A model generated the notes under the pieces. It was not told the origin of the DNA. It did no database searches and worked only from the letters and a program-made list of their open reading frames with translations. Shown piece after piece: positions 23,037-37,288 of a DNA stretch of 64,000 nucleotides; within the stretch, counting starts at the first letter, position 1; the number at the start of each line of letters is the position of its first letter. Position numbers and translations under genes: made by a program. The stretch covers positions 143,765 through 207,764 of the forward strand of contig SSNU01000252.1 in NCBI GenBank assembly GCA_012064415.1, written 5' to 3'. Source of the stretch: Gyrodactylus bullatarudis (taxonomy: Eukaryota > Platyhelminthes > Monogenea > Gyrodactylidea > Gyrodactylidae).

Positions 23037-23921
23037 TTTTTATAATCATTACTTTTTCAGTGGATTTTTTCAATTTTTAATTGCAAATTTGAAAAAAATC
23101 TGGAAATGATGTCAAAAGAGAATGAAGATTTCAGCCTCCCATTAATTACTCTCTCGAGAGATATTAATTAATCTTAAGGTTTCGATTATAATTATGATTT
23201 TGACATTGAAATTTATGTAGATTGATCCATTTGAATAGCAAACCTGTGCTCTGTTTAGATTTTATTTTTCTTGAGTGTAATTCGGAATAAATAAATAACT
23301 TCGAAACCTCTTTAAAATACTCAGTGCTTCTAAATTTTACACTTGAAGCCCGATTAAAAATTAAAATTAAATGCACCAATGAATTTCTTCGGACTGGGGT
23401 GACCACTGAGTTTCCGTTCTGGCTGTAAGTGGCATGTTTTTTTTACTTTCGGTTAGGAGAGAAATATTTTACCCTGTTAATGTTGATTTCAAATTCTATT
23501 TTTTTATAAATAGTCTACGGACCATATGTTTTATATGCTATTTAAAGTTTGCTGAAGAGTCTGTTCGTATTCTAAGCCAGAGATAATTTAATTTTACTCT
23601 GTAATTCACCTTATTTTATCAATTTGCTACCCTTTGGACATGCAGCTTTTTCATTATCGAATTGAAGATGGACTCACTGAAAATTACTAAAATTCTCTAT
23701 CGATATGATAGAATTAATCTAAATGCATATATTACTTATGCTTCTGTAACAAGATGGTTAATAATAATTATAATTAACATTTTCAAATAAAAAACGTTTC
23801 TTGACCTATCACAATTTTTCTATTCAGTTTTATATCCATTTTTGTTGGATGAAATAATACGAGTTCAATTTAGGATTATGAATAAAAATATATATATTAG
23901 AACACCTAAACCCAATTTATA
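23037..23921. other. No gene recognised
   Basis: AT-rich; an 80-codon minus-strand frame (23164-23406) has no recognisable domain. Confidence 0.45.
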
Positions 23922-24548
23922 TGAAATGAGAATTTACTATTTTTACAAAAAACTCAATATTTTTCTCCGGACTCACAGGAAAAAATTATTTTTTGAATTC
24001 TAAAACGGATTGAGCTGATAAGATGTGTGAAAAAATTCAATCTGACCAAAATAAAGCCGCTTTTCGAATTTCGAAAATGTACCAAATTTCCACATTTCCA
24101 ACTTTTGAGGCCAAAATTTTTATTGATTTCGATGATTAGAAGCAGTTAAATCAAGATCTTTGGAATCAACATCAGACAAAGAATTCGAATTCACCTGTAG
24201 AAGTTCACTGAAGTTCGTCATTGCTGTGGGAAATCCCTAAGGTAAATTATCCAAAATCTTGAAGTCTAACTTTCTCTTGGAAACAGTGGCCAAATTCGAA
24301 TTATTTGTCTAATTTTGATCCCATATATCATCAAAATCGATAAAAGTTGAAAAAGTGGAAATTTGGTACATTTTCGAAATTCGTAAAACGGCCTTAATTT
24401 GGTCAGATGGAATTTTTTTCGGATTTTTTTTCAATATCAACTTATTAGCTCATTACGTTTTAGAATTCAAAAAATTATTTTTCTCTGTGAATCTGGAGAA
24501 AAATATTGAGCTTTTTGTAAAAATAGTAAATTCTCATCTTCATGTCAA
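23922..24548. mobile_element. Foldback MITE family F1, full length
   Basis: The left arm starts ATATGAAATGAGAATTTACT and the right arm ends AGTAAATTCTCATCTTCATG. Inner arms repeat the paired boxes of the 13986 copy (CAATCTGACCAAAATAAAGC near 24038 against CTTAATTTGGTCAGATGGAA near 24393). The 65-codon frame over its right arm is not a gene. Confidence 0.75.
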
Positions 24549-27039
24549 TTAGATTTATTTCACCAACACTAGTTTGATGACGATTTGGAGAGAAATATTT
24601 CAGCTTCCTGTATAAGAAAATTTGGAACAAAATTTGAATCAGTTTATTTTTCATCCAGTTAATTCAAAATCATAGTTTCTGTTCTTTCTAAATGGGATTT
24701 CTTTCAAGTCTCCTAAAGGGTCTATTATTATTTTCAAGTTTAATCAGAATTCTATCGATGAATATATAATCAATCTCATTCGTTTTTAAGGTCTGTGTCA
24801 TCTTGCTTTATGTCTGAAAAATATTAGGATTAACTTTTATTTCTTACGAATTATTTTTAGATCAACAAGTGGACCGAATCAAATACGAGTAATGAGAAGA
24901 ATATAGAAACTTAGGCTAAATTTCTGTAGATTTGAAGTTGGTTTAATAATTATTTAGTCGAAAGAAGATCTCTTTCACTACCTAAAGAAAGAAGAGATGA
25001 TAATAGAACAAGACAGACATAATGCATGAACGGATAGCTTGAATTTCTTGTGAAGAGAAATTGCTATGAATTTGATTGAGATTTCTTTCGTCCCGGTAAA
25101 AAGTAAGTGAAAGGAATTTCTTTTAATATTCACATATGTTAATTCAAATTTAAAATTAGTAGAGACTGTTGGCACACCCTGAGTTCTAGTCTCATTGGAT
25201 TGTTTCATTAAAAAGAAACATTGCTCCGTATTTTATGTGCCACGTGCCTATTTTTCATTTAAACAATGATACTTTTAGAAAGCCATGAAGAGCTAATCTT
25301 TAAATCTTCAAACAACGGTAATAGGTTTACGCGTTCTTATGTTCAATAAAGAAAAGTTCTAAATTCTTCTTGAGTAATGTTTAAAAAAACTAACACAAAA
25401 TTCAAAGTAAAAAGCATTTTTTGCATCAGATGAATAATTAATAATATTCAGCACAATATTCGATTTATTTTGTGTAGGAAATCTACTTCTCTTAGCAGAG
25501 CGTAAATGTCATTGATAGAGGTTCATTTTGATTGGATGAAAGTTGAAATTATATCCAATAAAATCCATGGACCAATCAGATTGTAGCAAGATTACCTTTG
25601 GTTAGAGAGAAACTTGATAACACAATTACGATAGTACAATACAATATTATATCATTTGTTCTTGAACGTACTTTTCTGGAATTAACACTGTGGATTTATA
25701 ATTAAAATAAGTGAGTCTTATTTTTTACATAAAAACATACCTGAAAATTTGACTAAGTTTGGTATTTTTTCGATCAATATTCTTGTTGTAAAAGTTTCTC
25801 TATATATAACAGCTTTGCTTGCCAAAATGATGACCATCTTATGAATATCTAGGTCAATCAAGTTTACCGTCAAGAGTCTTGTTTAAAATCCAAGTTTCTT
25901 TCAAATCATTTTATAGTGAAAATTTCCCATTATCTTTAAATAGTAGTTATTTTTTCGAATAAATTTCCACCAAACCATTCTAAACTTGGATTATATTTTC
26001 GAAAAAAGAGTTATTAAAGTTTAGTAAAAAGTGTTAATGCCTAATAATTATTGATTACCGTTCTCTTATTCATTCATTCTTTCTCTAAAGACTACATTTT
26101 CTTGCTCAAACATGCTCGAAAAATACTAACTAACCAAGAACAACTCTATTGAGAAAAAACGTAAATGTTTCTTCTTCCAGCAACTTTATATTTCACAAGC
26201 ATACAACCCCTCCTATAAAGGCAGGAAGTTGTGAACAAGTTGTGTTAACAGAGAATTATGGTGTACTCAAGAGAGCATGCTTCATGTTTCTCTCACTGGA
26301 AAAAGGTGAACATATTTTCATATATCACTTGAAAAAAAATTAAAAAAAACAAGCGGAACATTTGAGTTTAGTGAAAATATAGGCAACCCTTTTCTTGTAT
26401 CTTAGTCAGTCAATTTCTTCTGTATGGAAATTTTGAGTTCCTCTAAATATTTTTTTATCATCGCTCAAGTCTCTATTGGATTTTTAGAGTTTATTGCAAT
26501 CAAAATTCAGAGGGGTTTTTTTTAAATTCTAATCTGAATGTCTAGGATAAAAACAGGGGACGAGTCACGTGACCATAAAAAATATTTCATCACAATGACT
26601 TTGTTTGAAAACTGCGTCATTGGAGAGTTTTCTGGAGGATGAAAATTTATGTTCCCCCCTTAAATTTTCTGATGAATTTCATAATTCAACCCTAAAAAAA
26701 TACATATATCTCACGAACATAAAATCTAAGTTTTCTATCTGATTCTATTAATGAATTTAATTAAAAAACGATTTAAACAGATGGTTCCACATCGAATTAG
26801 TCTTGCTAATGTTTAAAAATCTAGCTATTTGTCTGATAATTAATTTCTAATTAGAAATAAGCCTCAATAGAACCCATTCGTCTGAATTAAGTTAGTGTTG
26901 AACTCATGATATTTTTAACATTTCATTGTAAGCTGAATCTTCAATTGAGTTCTACAAATATGTAAGGTTATCATTTGATCTGTTATATTTGAACAATAGT
27001 AGTATATAAATATCCAATCGTCTGCTCACTATCTCTTAT
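24549..27039. other. No gene recognised
   Basis: AT-rich DNA with only short chance frames (24978-25208 minus, 26149-26343 plus). Confidence 0.5.
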
Positions 27040-27175
27040 AAAGTTTGGAAGATGACTATTTTTAGAGCCAAAAAATTCCAATTTTAACCTTCCTTATCAT
27101 TGAATGATAAGCCTAAAATCGAGTTTAAATTCGGAATCAGCGTAATTATTTACGTAAAGTTACAAATATTCAGAC
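27040..27175 (+). repeat. Fragment of piggyBac-type family B
   Basis: TTTTTAGAGCCA, TCATTGAATGATAAG and AATTCGGAATCAGCGTAATT appear in the same order as inside 16336-16726. The terminal inverted repeats are missing. Confidence 0.55.
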
Positions 27176-29875
27176 AGGATTTTCAAACTCGAATGACATA
27201 AGGTTCTCCAATGAAAAAATTCTTTAGAACTTTATATTTTAGAGGTATATTCAATAACTTGATAGTGGAAGAAAATTTTGCAAAAGACAAAGACGAGTTT
27301 TCTAATTTTATTTGAACTTTTCAGCATCTTCTAGTTTCTTAGTTCCACCTTGAACTTATTTTTATGGTATAAAATTTTAATACAAAATCAACTGTACTAT
27401 TTAATATTATTATCAAGTAGAAAAAATAATTTTGCATACAACAATGAAGCTATAGAAACATGAGCTTAGTTCTCTGGTAATGGTGTGTGTACATTCATTG
27501 TCGTTTGTAACAAAAGAATTGTTATTTCAGTAGTCTGGTTATTCTTACACGATTCCTATCCACGCACTTCTTCAACCAACGTTCCTCACCCGCGAGAAAA
27601 TTTTCCCATTCTGAAATTCATACACAGATTACATATATTGCTTATTATTATTTATCTAGGAAAGAGGAAAATTTAATTTTGAATGAATTTCTTTTACATT
27701 TTGTAATTTTTACAATTTCCCCTCTCAATGGGAGAGAGGATAACCTTTTTCATCTAGAAAGATTCTTTCTTTTTCATAAGAAATTCATTTATGTAACAGA
27801 TGGATTCAATGTCTTGGAACAAGGGGAAATTTATTTTTGAAAATTTTCATTCAAATTTTGAAATAGGCTTCCCTCTAACCTCTTGTCAATATAAATCATC
27901 CTCAGCATCCAGTGCGTGATTTCTTTTTGTTTATTTCTCTTTTGCTATCAAACTTTATGAATAGTCAAGAATTTTAAACCAATTATGATTTTTCTTATTG
28001 TGACCTCCTAAACGATATATTCGTATTGACATAATATGGGGATTCTACGATTTTAATTAAAAATTTTTTTCAATTCTTTCTCATGAATTACAACTATTTA
28101 GTTCGTTTTTACCAAGAAACGATTTTGGAAAAATATGCAAAATTATTAATTAGTTTAATGCCATAAAAATCTTAACAAACTTGCCATTTTTGATGGAAAG
28201 ATCAAGAAATCTAAGTTCGACTATCACACGATAATGAGGTCAATCCTGAAAAACCTCATTTAGCACTTTCTCAAATCAATGTTCAAAAAATCAAAATTTT
28301 GAGCTCCTAGTCTGTGAAGTGCCTCAAATAAAATTCAATTATTTTTTTCCCACTTTAAATGCTGAATCAGATTGCTGATACAATTTATGCATAGATTTTA
28401 AACCACATTTAAAGTCTCTTGAAGAGCCTTTCCGGATTCGGAGACATGCTATAAATTGTAGATTTGAAAAAAATTCTTATAGGAATTGCAGAACTGATTT
28501 AAATTTTGAATTTTAAAAACTGAATTTTCTATTGTGTTATTTTTCATGAATATAACAATTCTGATCTGTTAAAAAACGTTCATTTATTTGACAATTTCCT
28601 TAATTTTCTTCATCTTGTTATAGTATAAAAATTGGTGGGATGGTATTAAAATAAGCCATTTTAGTGATTTTGGAAATTTTCAGTCATGTCTACCAACTAT
28701 TAATAGGAATAAAGAGGCTTTCCTTCTAAAGAATTACGATTTAATTGCTGTTTCAAAATACGATAAATTTGATGAAATTGTAACTAAAAGAGATTTCCTT
28801 GTGCAAATAAGAGAACTAACCTGAATCCCGATAAATTTTGGGCTCTCTTCTTTCCAAAGAGAAACAAAACACTAGAAAACAACATACAAAAATGGAGTGT
28901 TAAAAATTTTTTAATATCCATTGTAAGTTTTAAATAACGTAGTTGGTGTAATAATTCATTTAACAGAATTTTATTGTTTTCGATAGGGTAGAATTTCTTG
29001 TGTTTCTTTTAAATGGAGCAGGGCTGTTGAAGATTTTTTATTTATTTCTTATAAGATAATTATCAAGTGCAATTGTTTCAAGTTGAAAATTAAGACGTGA
29101 CTCTGAGAGTCTAATTCTATGAATGAATGAAAATCTCTGTTATCATCAAGATGTCAATTTTTTCAGGTTTTGTTAACTGATAGTCAAGATATCAAAATTT
29201 ACTTCAAGTTCACAGTAATAAGAGAATTTCTCAAAATTCAATGAACAAATACGAGTTTCTTAAATGAAAGTAAGAACTTTTGATCTGAAATCATTAACAT
29301 TTTTTAATTCAAATGCTTCTTTTGTAAATTTCAATAAAAATATTATGTTATTTTCCACCTCAACTATCAAATTTTACTTTAAAGCTCTTTCAGCAATATC
29401 ATATAACTGAAACAGATTGATAAAGCAGTATTTTCTTTCACTTATCCTAGTGCAGTATAATTTTACGTTTCATAAAGTAAATTTTCGTGTAATTTTGATT
29501 CGATTTCAAATATCCTTTGCTTTTTTGATCATGTGATTGGTTGATATTGAGATTTTTTTCGGAATTTCTGTGGCCATATTTTCTGTCTTATCTTGATCCA
29601 AAATAACAGTAATTAATTATATTATTTCTCACTAATATTTTTGGCCTCAAAGGTTGAAAAAATTGAAATTTGGCGATGAATTTTATTCCATTTCGTGATG
29701 AGATTCAAAATGAATTAATGTTTCAGATTATGGAGGTTTTGATTTAGCTAAATTCTCATCTTCTTTTGCGTAGGATCCTGCAGAATTCTTATTTTCTCAA
29801 AAATTTAAATCCTGCGCCAAAATTTTTTTACTTAATTTCAGTAAACCAACTGCATTTAATGCTTTCATAGATAAA
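27176..29875. other. No gene recognised; faint foldback remnants
   Basis: The stretch near 28165-28260 (GATCAAGAAATCTAAGTTCG, ATCACACGATAATGAGG) resembles the centre of F2 foldbacks but is too decayed to bound. No coding sequence seen. Confidence 0.4.
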
Positions 29876-30028
29876 GTTTCTTGTAAATTACAACCAATTT
29901 TACCTTAATTTTCACAATAATCAATCATAGAAAGCAATTTTGTCATTATCTATAACAGGCTGCAGTATATTAACCAGATACAGTAAGCTTTGGGAAATTC
30001 CAAACTTTAGTTCATCAATATTTTGAAG
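29876..30028 (+). repeat. Direct duplication, copy 1 (uninterrupted)
   Basis: About 150 bp (TAAATTACAACCAATTTTAC ... GATACAGTAAGCTTTGGGAA, then CAAACTTTAGTTCATCAATA) nearly identical to 31330-31659. Here GGGAAATTC joins CAAACTTTAG directly, while copy 2 has 176 extra bp at that point. Confidence 0.8.
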
Positions 30029-31054
30029 CTGTTTCTCGTATGATTTAACGTGTTGAGATACAAAAATTTCCTATTAATCTATTTTTTAGTGTTTAAGCGG
30101 TATCAATTGAAATCTCCTGATGATTTTCTGAGTACAATTTTCCATCAACAATAACTAGCAGTAAAGTTCCTGAGAAAATCATTGATGATCATACCATAAT
30201 TGAAGCTACACCATGTTCGAAGTTCAGTATTTTCTTGGGATCCTTCCTATCTGAGCACAAATGGCAGCTTAAGACATCAGGTTCATCCATATCAAACTTT
30301 TCCTCATTAGAAACTATGGTTTTATCTCAAAAGTCGCTTTGGCATTATTTGTCCTTGATTCATTCAGATCGAATATTCATATGGCATTCTGAACGTTTTG
30401 GGCATTTTTCAGACTTCATAAAAGAAAACTTTAGATAATTTTTCAATAACTTCAGAATTATTCTCTAATTTCTACTCAAATCTTGTTTTGCTTTCGCTTA
30501 ATTCAAGTTCACAAGTTTTTAAATAGCTATCTTTTAAAATGTCCTATCAGAAAATTTTGTCCTTTTCAATCTTTTACAAGGGATTTTTTGGAATTATTCT
30601 TTATTTTTGATATTTTTGTTTTTGTTATATGTTGTGAGAGAACATTAGAATCTTTAAAGAATTTCCCTTTATTTTCAAGACTTTAAATTTGAGTATTTAA
30701 TCATCTTGAGCTCTTAATTTTTGAAGAGACAGGTTAGACGAAATATCTTTAAAAATTCAAAAAAACGTGTTGAGAAATCTGAATAAATTAAAAAAATTAT
30801 GGATTATAATGTTATCGCAGGCTTTTTCAGCGAAAAGTACACCAAATATAGAAGATTAAAAGTGCCTCACATATTTTTTCGTTTTCAATTTCAATAAAAA
30901 ATAGTATATTTACTTTTACTAGAAAAGTTAGGATAGGTAACAACTTCATCCAGGTATCATTCGATAGAGAATTTTTCTATGAATCGAAAGGTCTTGATTT
31001 GAAAAATATATTATCTAAAATGAGTCGTGAATCATAAATATTAGAAGTGCCTCA
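30029..31054. other. No gene recognised
   Basis: Two 67-codon frames (30235-30438, 30483-30686) have no recognisable content. AAAAGTGCCTCACAT at about 30859 recurs as AGAAGTGCCTCACAT at about 31044. Confidence 0.45.
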
Positions 31055-31576
31055 CATGTTAATTCGACCACTATATATGCTCAAATTTTGGAATCTAAGA
31101 ATTCATTTTGTGCATCTAAAGAGCAATAAATATCTCAACAAATAGTACCTATCTGATAAGTGATTAAATTTCAATCATTTTCGATAGTATCATTTCCATT
31201 TTTAAGAGACTTAATGAGGTTTCAAAACAGTAACTCCTGTAGTTGATTTCTTTGAACGACTGACTTTCTAGCTGTTCAACTTCTCTTTAGCTCGCTAGAA
31301 ATGATGTTATAATAGGTATATATCAAAAAGTTTCTAGTAAATTACAACCAATTTTACCTTAATTTTCACAATATATCAATCATAGAAAGCAATTTTGTCA
31401 TTATCTATAACAGGCTGCAGTATATTAACCAGATACAGTAAGCTTTGGGAAATTCCTGATTCTGTAAATTCCTTTAAAAAATATTCTCCAAATTTGCAGA
31501 AATAACGAATTTTAAACAGAAAATTTTATATTTTTGATAATAAATAATTTGTTTATATAGTGGTCGAATTAATATG
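31055..31576. repeat. Inverted repeat pair of unclear origin
   Basis: CATGTTAATTCGACCACTAT at 31055 pairs with ATAGTGGTCGAATTAATATG ending at 31576. The pair is 23 bp and nearly perfect. The span between them contains most of the second duplication copy. The arms may be ends of an unclassified element. Confidence 0.45.
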
Positions 31577-31659
31577 AAAATTGAATCTTCTAGATTATAA
31601 TCATAAAATTCTCAACAATTATTTTAATTTTCAAACTTTAGTTCATCAATATTTTGAAC
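31330..31659 (+). repeat. Direct duplication, copy 2, with a 176-bp insertion
   Basis: Repeats 29876-30028 with few changes. It is interrupted between GGGAAATTC (ends 31455) and CAAACTTTAG (starts 31632). The inserted segment carries the right arm of the inverted pair that begins at 31055. Confidence 0.75.
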
Positions 31660-33808
31660 TCGCTTCATACTAATTTAAAGAGAGTTTATTTTTGTTTAAA
31701 ACGTTTTTTTTGAAAACCTCCTTCCCAGTGTCATAGATAAAAAGTAAGATAACTTTTATCGAGTAATCATACCCGTAGAATTCAAATATGCAATCACCTG
31801 AACTCTAACTGCCAAAGCTACAAAGATAACCTGTTTTTGATCAAAAAGTTGGAATCAAAAAAAGATTTCAAAAGATTTCGTTTCAGTAATTAACGGAAAT
31901 AAATGCAATACTGCAATTGGAAACGATTTTTAAGCCTATTTTGTATTAATCTATTTTTTAAAAGTGTTTTCACCAAAAGTTAGCTTTATTCCTACATGAC
32001 AAAGTTCATAAGATGGCTTATTACTTAAAGTTTAGTCCACAAAAATTCCTTTTTCATCAAGTATTTTTATTTTGATGAAAAAGGATAATCGCTATATTTT
32101 TTAATTATTTCTAATTCCATGGGATTTTCTTCACTCATAGATACTAAATTATGCTAAAGACTCCTTGGTGAATATTTTCTTTACTAGCTTAAAAATTAGA
32201 TGAATCTTTTTTCTGAGGAAACATGTGTGATTGAGTTCTTATTCTAATCATACGCATTTCGATAGTTTTTTTAAATGATCTAATTATTCCTAAATTAGAC
32301 TAATCTTTTGTTTTTTCATTCTTTATTAGAATAAGGAGAGAAATATCTAGAGTTGTATGTTAATTTAATTCCTGAATTAATATTAGCATTCAGACAGAAA
32401 TATATGTGCGTTAGAGAAAGACTTGTTTGGAATAAATGTTGATCAAGAAATTAAATGATCACATGAATTTCTTAAATAAAGATATTTTTCTGTTCAACAA
32501 CGCGATTATGATACAGGTGAAATTAACGAAATGTGTCATTATTATTTTTACTGAAAAGACTTGTAATAACATTGATATGTTCGTTTTTCACCTACCACGG
32601 CATTTATTGTACAATGACAAGCAAATATATCATATTAGTTTGCAATTACAATCTTAAAAATACATTAAAATTCTTTCGACCAATTAAATGACTGCTGAAA
32701 TGTATTTTCTACATAATTCGTTATTGATCATTGATACTTGAAATCAATGGTTAATTTTGAATATAAAAAAATACGTTTTCTATTAAAACAGTATATTTTA
32801 CTCGTGAGATTAGCAAGTTATCGAATTGTATAAAGAACTTGAAAAAATAACACTTTATAATCAAGATTTAGTTCTGATCTGAACCCATCTAGTGTATTTT
32901 TTCTGTTTACTCTTGCCAGGGAGCAGATTCTATTTCTAGGCAACGCATCATCTCTTGTCTAAATAGGATCTCATAATGCCTGTCAGGATTAGATTTTTGC
33001 TTTAAACCAAAAGATTCCCACTTTGATAAAAAGGTATATAAGTTCTTTATTTATTTATAACCTCTCTATGCATATTTTGTCATTGTTGGGAGAAAAAAGA
33101 GACAGATATCCCCGTTTTGTCAATTACAAACAAAAAATGTAATAAATTCAAACTTCCAAATGATTGACTTGCAGCTTTAACTGTTGAACGTGAAAGGCGA
33201 AAAATCGAATTTTTCTAAGTTTGGTTGTGGGAAGAAAAATAATGAAATCTGAGTCTTATTCATCAAAGACTTATTTGAGATTACGTAATAAGGCTTCGAG
33301 TTTACATTCCAGATTTAAGAAATCCTTTTCGATAAAAATTATTTTAACTACTTATAAGTACAATTCAGAATATTAATCATTAATTTAATTAACATTGTCC
33401 TTCTTACAGCTTTCCAGTTACATTCTACCAATGGAAATTAGTTGATCTTGAAGATTAAAAGGAATTATATAAATTTATGTGACAAGAGACAGAAATAATA
33501 ATAAAAAATTCAACAAACAAAGAATTACAGAGTTATTTTGGAAGAATTTTAATATAATATTAACGGATAAGTACAGAACATACCTCTCGATAATTGAAAG
33601 AAACCAGACAAAGATTCTAATGAAGTTGGGTGAGTGTTATGATGTTGATTACATTTTTGAATATGGCTAATTTTCAAGCATAGATACCAAGCCAGAAATA
33701 CCACTAAACAAATTATGAAAATCTGGGAATTAAAATTTTCAAGCATCCTGTTTGATCAATAAGTGATAACTAGGGCCTCAGAAATAGTACCAAATAGAAT
33801 AAAAAATA
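31660..33808. other. No gene recognised
   Basis: AT-rich DNA with overlapping opposite-strand frames near 33479-33746 that resemble nothing known. Confidence 0.45.
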
Positions 33809-34110
33809 AAGCTAATTAATATGAAGTTGGGAGTCTATGATTTTTACAAAAACCTCGATTTTTTCATCAAAAATTCGAATATGTTAAAGATATTTTAGAA
33901 TCCTACTCATGTTGCCCACTGTTACTTTTGATGAAATATATACAAATTTCGATTTAGCGCCACAATCCCATTTTTTCGAAAAAATATTTTTTCAGAATTT
34001 TTTTCTTCAAAGTGGGCAACATGAACAGGATTCTAAAAAATCTTGATCATATACGAATTTTTGATAAAAAAATCTAGGTTTTTGTAAAAATCACAAATAC
34101 CAATTAGCTT
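33809..34110. mobile_element. Foldback MITE family F2, compact copy with TA flanks
   Basis: About 302 bp. The ends are AAGCTAATTAATATGAAG on the left and CCAATTAGCTT on the right, each flanked by TA (33807-33808 and 34111-34112). The arms pair through CATGTTGCCCAC and GTGGGCAACATG. TA duplications suggest Tc1/mariner mobilisation for this family; this copy shows the family's outer end best. Confidence 0.65.
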
Positions 34111-36669
34111 TAGTATCTCATGAACTGAGAAATAGAGGTGGAAAAAGTATTTTAAAGAAAATCTAAGAGAGCAAAATTTTGGTTTTATATTCAAATCCTG
34201 TCTCAACCAAATTTCTGATTTTTATTTAAATATTTTCATTGAAAAAAACCACTATTCAACTGTCCAATAGCGCGTAATTCACAGAATAAATTCTCTTTAG
34301 TTGAAATTTTAAATCTGTGTTAGCTGCTCACACGATGAATTAGTTCTAGCTCTGTATCAGGAATCTATTTAACCATTCATCAACAGATTTGATTGGCCGT
34401 TTACTAAAAAGTACCGAGGCAATAATTTAGTGCAGAAATAGTACCAGCTATCTTTAAATTGGGATAAGATGAGCAGATTTTTTTCTTCAGATTATCGAAA
34501 CTCAGCCAGTCCTTAGCTTAGAGTAAAAAAAGACTAAATAGTACTTTTTAGTGATAAATAATCAGCTTCCAAGGTTGAGATTAGTACATAACTCAGACTG
34601 TTGAATTGAGTAGCGGTAGTTGATTCCCCATATCCCTAGTGTAAGGGTAACAGATTTATTGGTAAATTACAGGCTCAATCAATATGAGTTTGCGCCAATT
34701 TTCCCTTTTTAAATTAAAGATCTAAATTTATTATCGTTGATTTAAATAAGATCAAGGATTTTTCGTCCAATCTTCTATGCAAAATAGGTTTAATTCCTAA
34801 AAATACCGCAAGAAATTTTTTTTTCCAAAAACGACCCAAAAATTTCCAGAAATCACCCCAAAGAAAAAATCTGATGACTCCAAAAATTTTCAAATGAAAA
34901 TACTCTTTATAAATAACAAGAAATAATTTCATTCAACACTAAATTTTAGTACACTCGTTTTCAGCTCTTGTTTTTTCTGGTTTTACATGGTCTTCCACGT
35001 TTTTTATTTATTCTGTAACCTTCAAGTTCCGACTCCTTCAGATTTTCGACGTCACAGAGCATGATAATCTCCGAGTAAGCTGCTTTCAAGGGACATAATT
35101 TTCAGGAGAAACTCTTAACTTTTTAGCCATTGCACACACACAGGCTCAAAGTGGTGTCCTCATCAATTTTAGTAGTGGTTAATCCATCCCACTTTTTTTT
35201 CAAGGCTCATACATACCTTAAAATAATGATATATTTTCAACTATTTACCTATACATTTCGTGATGTATAATTCATATTGAACAATTAAAATTATGTATCG
35301 TCCTCATTACAGTATTTTTAATTTTAACACACATGGTAGTTCTTTATTTTATACTCGATTGAATAACTTTGTAAAGAAGATTTCTGAATATTGTATTCCA
35401 TGCAACTGTTTTTAACACGAAATATTAAAAAGATACAACTAGATAAAGCTTTGGTGCACTTTTTTTAATGATATTAATTTAATACAAGATTTTTGGGCTT
35501 ATCAAAGTGGACCAATCAGAATCGAGAAAAAAATATAATCCAGTCAAGTTTTTGAATACATATATCATTGGATAGAAAATTTTTTCTTCCAAATTTGAGA
35601 CCATTTTTAAAGGTGCACATTCAATCAAAATTTGATTTTGAAATTTCTAATAATCAAGTCGAAAAATTTCGAATTACGGCTAGGTTTGATCTCTAACTTT
35701 TCAACTGTATAATAAATTTATTTATTAGTTCATTTAAATCTTCATTGCTTGAAATCTACAGTAATGTATTTAGAAAAATCTTATCGCTCATTCAATTCCC
35801 TATCTATCCCTAACACATAGAGGGCTTGTAAAATGAGAATTAGATTTTGGAAAACGAAAAATAAATAGTAGGATACAGTTTCTTTTTCCCTTCAACCATC
35901 ATCTCCATTTGTGTCTGCAATCTTTTATTTCTCTCGTGCAAATTTGGGATCAATTAATTCTTAGAAATATTTTGGTATTTGTAAAATAAACAGTATAAAA
36001 CAGGATAATAATGAACAGTGAATATTCTCTTAGTTTTAACGCCAGTTGTTGTAATACATTTTAGATAGAAACTCGTGATAAATGAATAATTGCATTTACC
36101 CAAGAAATTATGGAAGTTAGAGAACCGCTCTTCTGATACTTATGATATTTATTTATTAGGATTTTGAAATACCCTTGAATTTGTATTTTAAAAATCTTCA
36201 AAATGTCTGGAAACAATTTCAAAGTGGTCGCAAAATTTCTTATTTTACATCAAATTTTAATACAACAACATTTATCAATAGAATATTTACAGTCTACACA
36301 ATATGTTGGTAAGCAAAGTTTGATAAATTCATTTTCATGAAATATTTCTAGTTCAACTTCTAAAAGAAATTTCTTCGTGGCTAATTGATATTGACTATTA
36401 ACAAACGATCATTTGAAAGAGCTTCACAAGCTCAAGAATCGAAATTTTTACAACTGATCAATAAGTTGCTTGGTTGTTCATGAAAAACCATCAACAACTT
36501 GTTAGAAGGAAAAAGGATACAAGAAAATAAACGAGAGTCTAAATTTAATTGTATTATACTCAAAGGAAATTCATTAAACTTTTATGGCTACTTAGTACAT
36601 GTATTTTCTTAGCCATGCATATGCTACTCACTAAAGAAAAGGTATTGTTAATTTTAATAACCAAGTTGT
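34111..36669. other. No gene recognised
   Basis: AT-rich DNA. A 72-codon minus-strand frame (34714-34932) is Phe/Leu-rich and repeat-like. Confidence 0.5.
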
Positions 36670-37042
36670 TCTTCCGGTCCGAAGTAGCGCCAAATTCACT
36701 TTTTTTCGAACTTTGAGTTGAAATTTTTTGCTGATTTCAAAGTGATTAAAAGTTGATTTTTAGGATCAAGGTTAGAGAAAGAAATAAAATATGCTGAATC
36801 GAAGCACCCCATCATCGTGTGAAAATTGATTCTTTATTCTCTGATCCTTTTCCCTACTTGAAAATTGATGAAATTTTGAGGATTCAAGATCCCTCGAGAA
36901 GTGACGAATTAATATTTAAAAATTTGAGAATCGGTTTTATTTTCTAATCGAGATCCTAAAAATCAAATTTTGATCACTTTTTCGCTTTGAAATCAGCAAA
37001 ATTTTAAAGTCCGAAAAAATGTGAACTTGTCGCTAACTCGAG
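36670..37042. mobile_element. Foldback F2-related relic, outer ends missing
   Basis: Arms pair: GCGCCAAATTCAC and CTTTGAGTTGAAATTTTTTG near 36690-36731 against AAAATTTTAAAGTCCG, GTGAACTTGTCGC near 36993-37033. The core TCAAAGTGATTAAAAGTTGA is shared with 49490-49520. Confidence 0.55.
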
Positions 37043-37288
37043 ATGCTATTAGAGTTATATGATTATTTTTCTTTGTATCGTGGTTGTGTGCCCATTGATC
37101 TAGTCTCTAATTTGAACGAGTTTGAGTTTTTCCAATTATCTCAGAAATTATAGTTAATTCTTCAGATCTGAGAACAGATTTGGAAACAGCGCAAAAGAAT
37201 TACATCAGATAACTTTTCCCTTTTACCTTAATTTTGAATTTTTTATGACCGCCTGTGTAATCGAGATTAAAAACAAGATTTTCCTTAA

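Noticed and set aside
24355..24552. 65-codon frame, also seen in variant form at 15930-16169 and 13979-14170 (minus)
   Set aside because: The similarity between these frames comes from the F1 foldback arms. Substitutions do not preserve protein and both strands are equally open.
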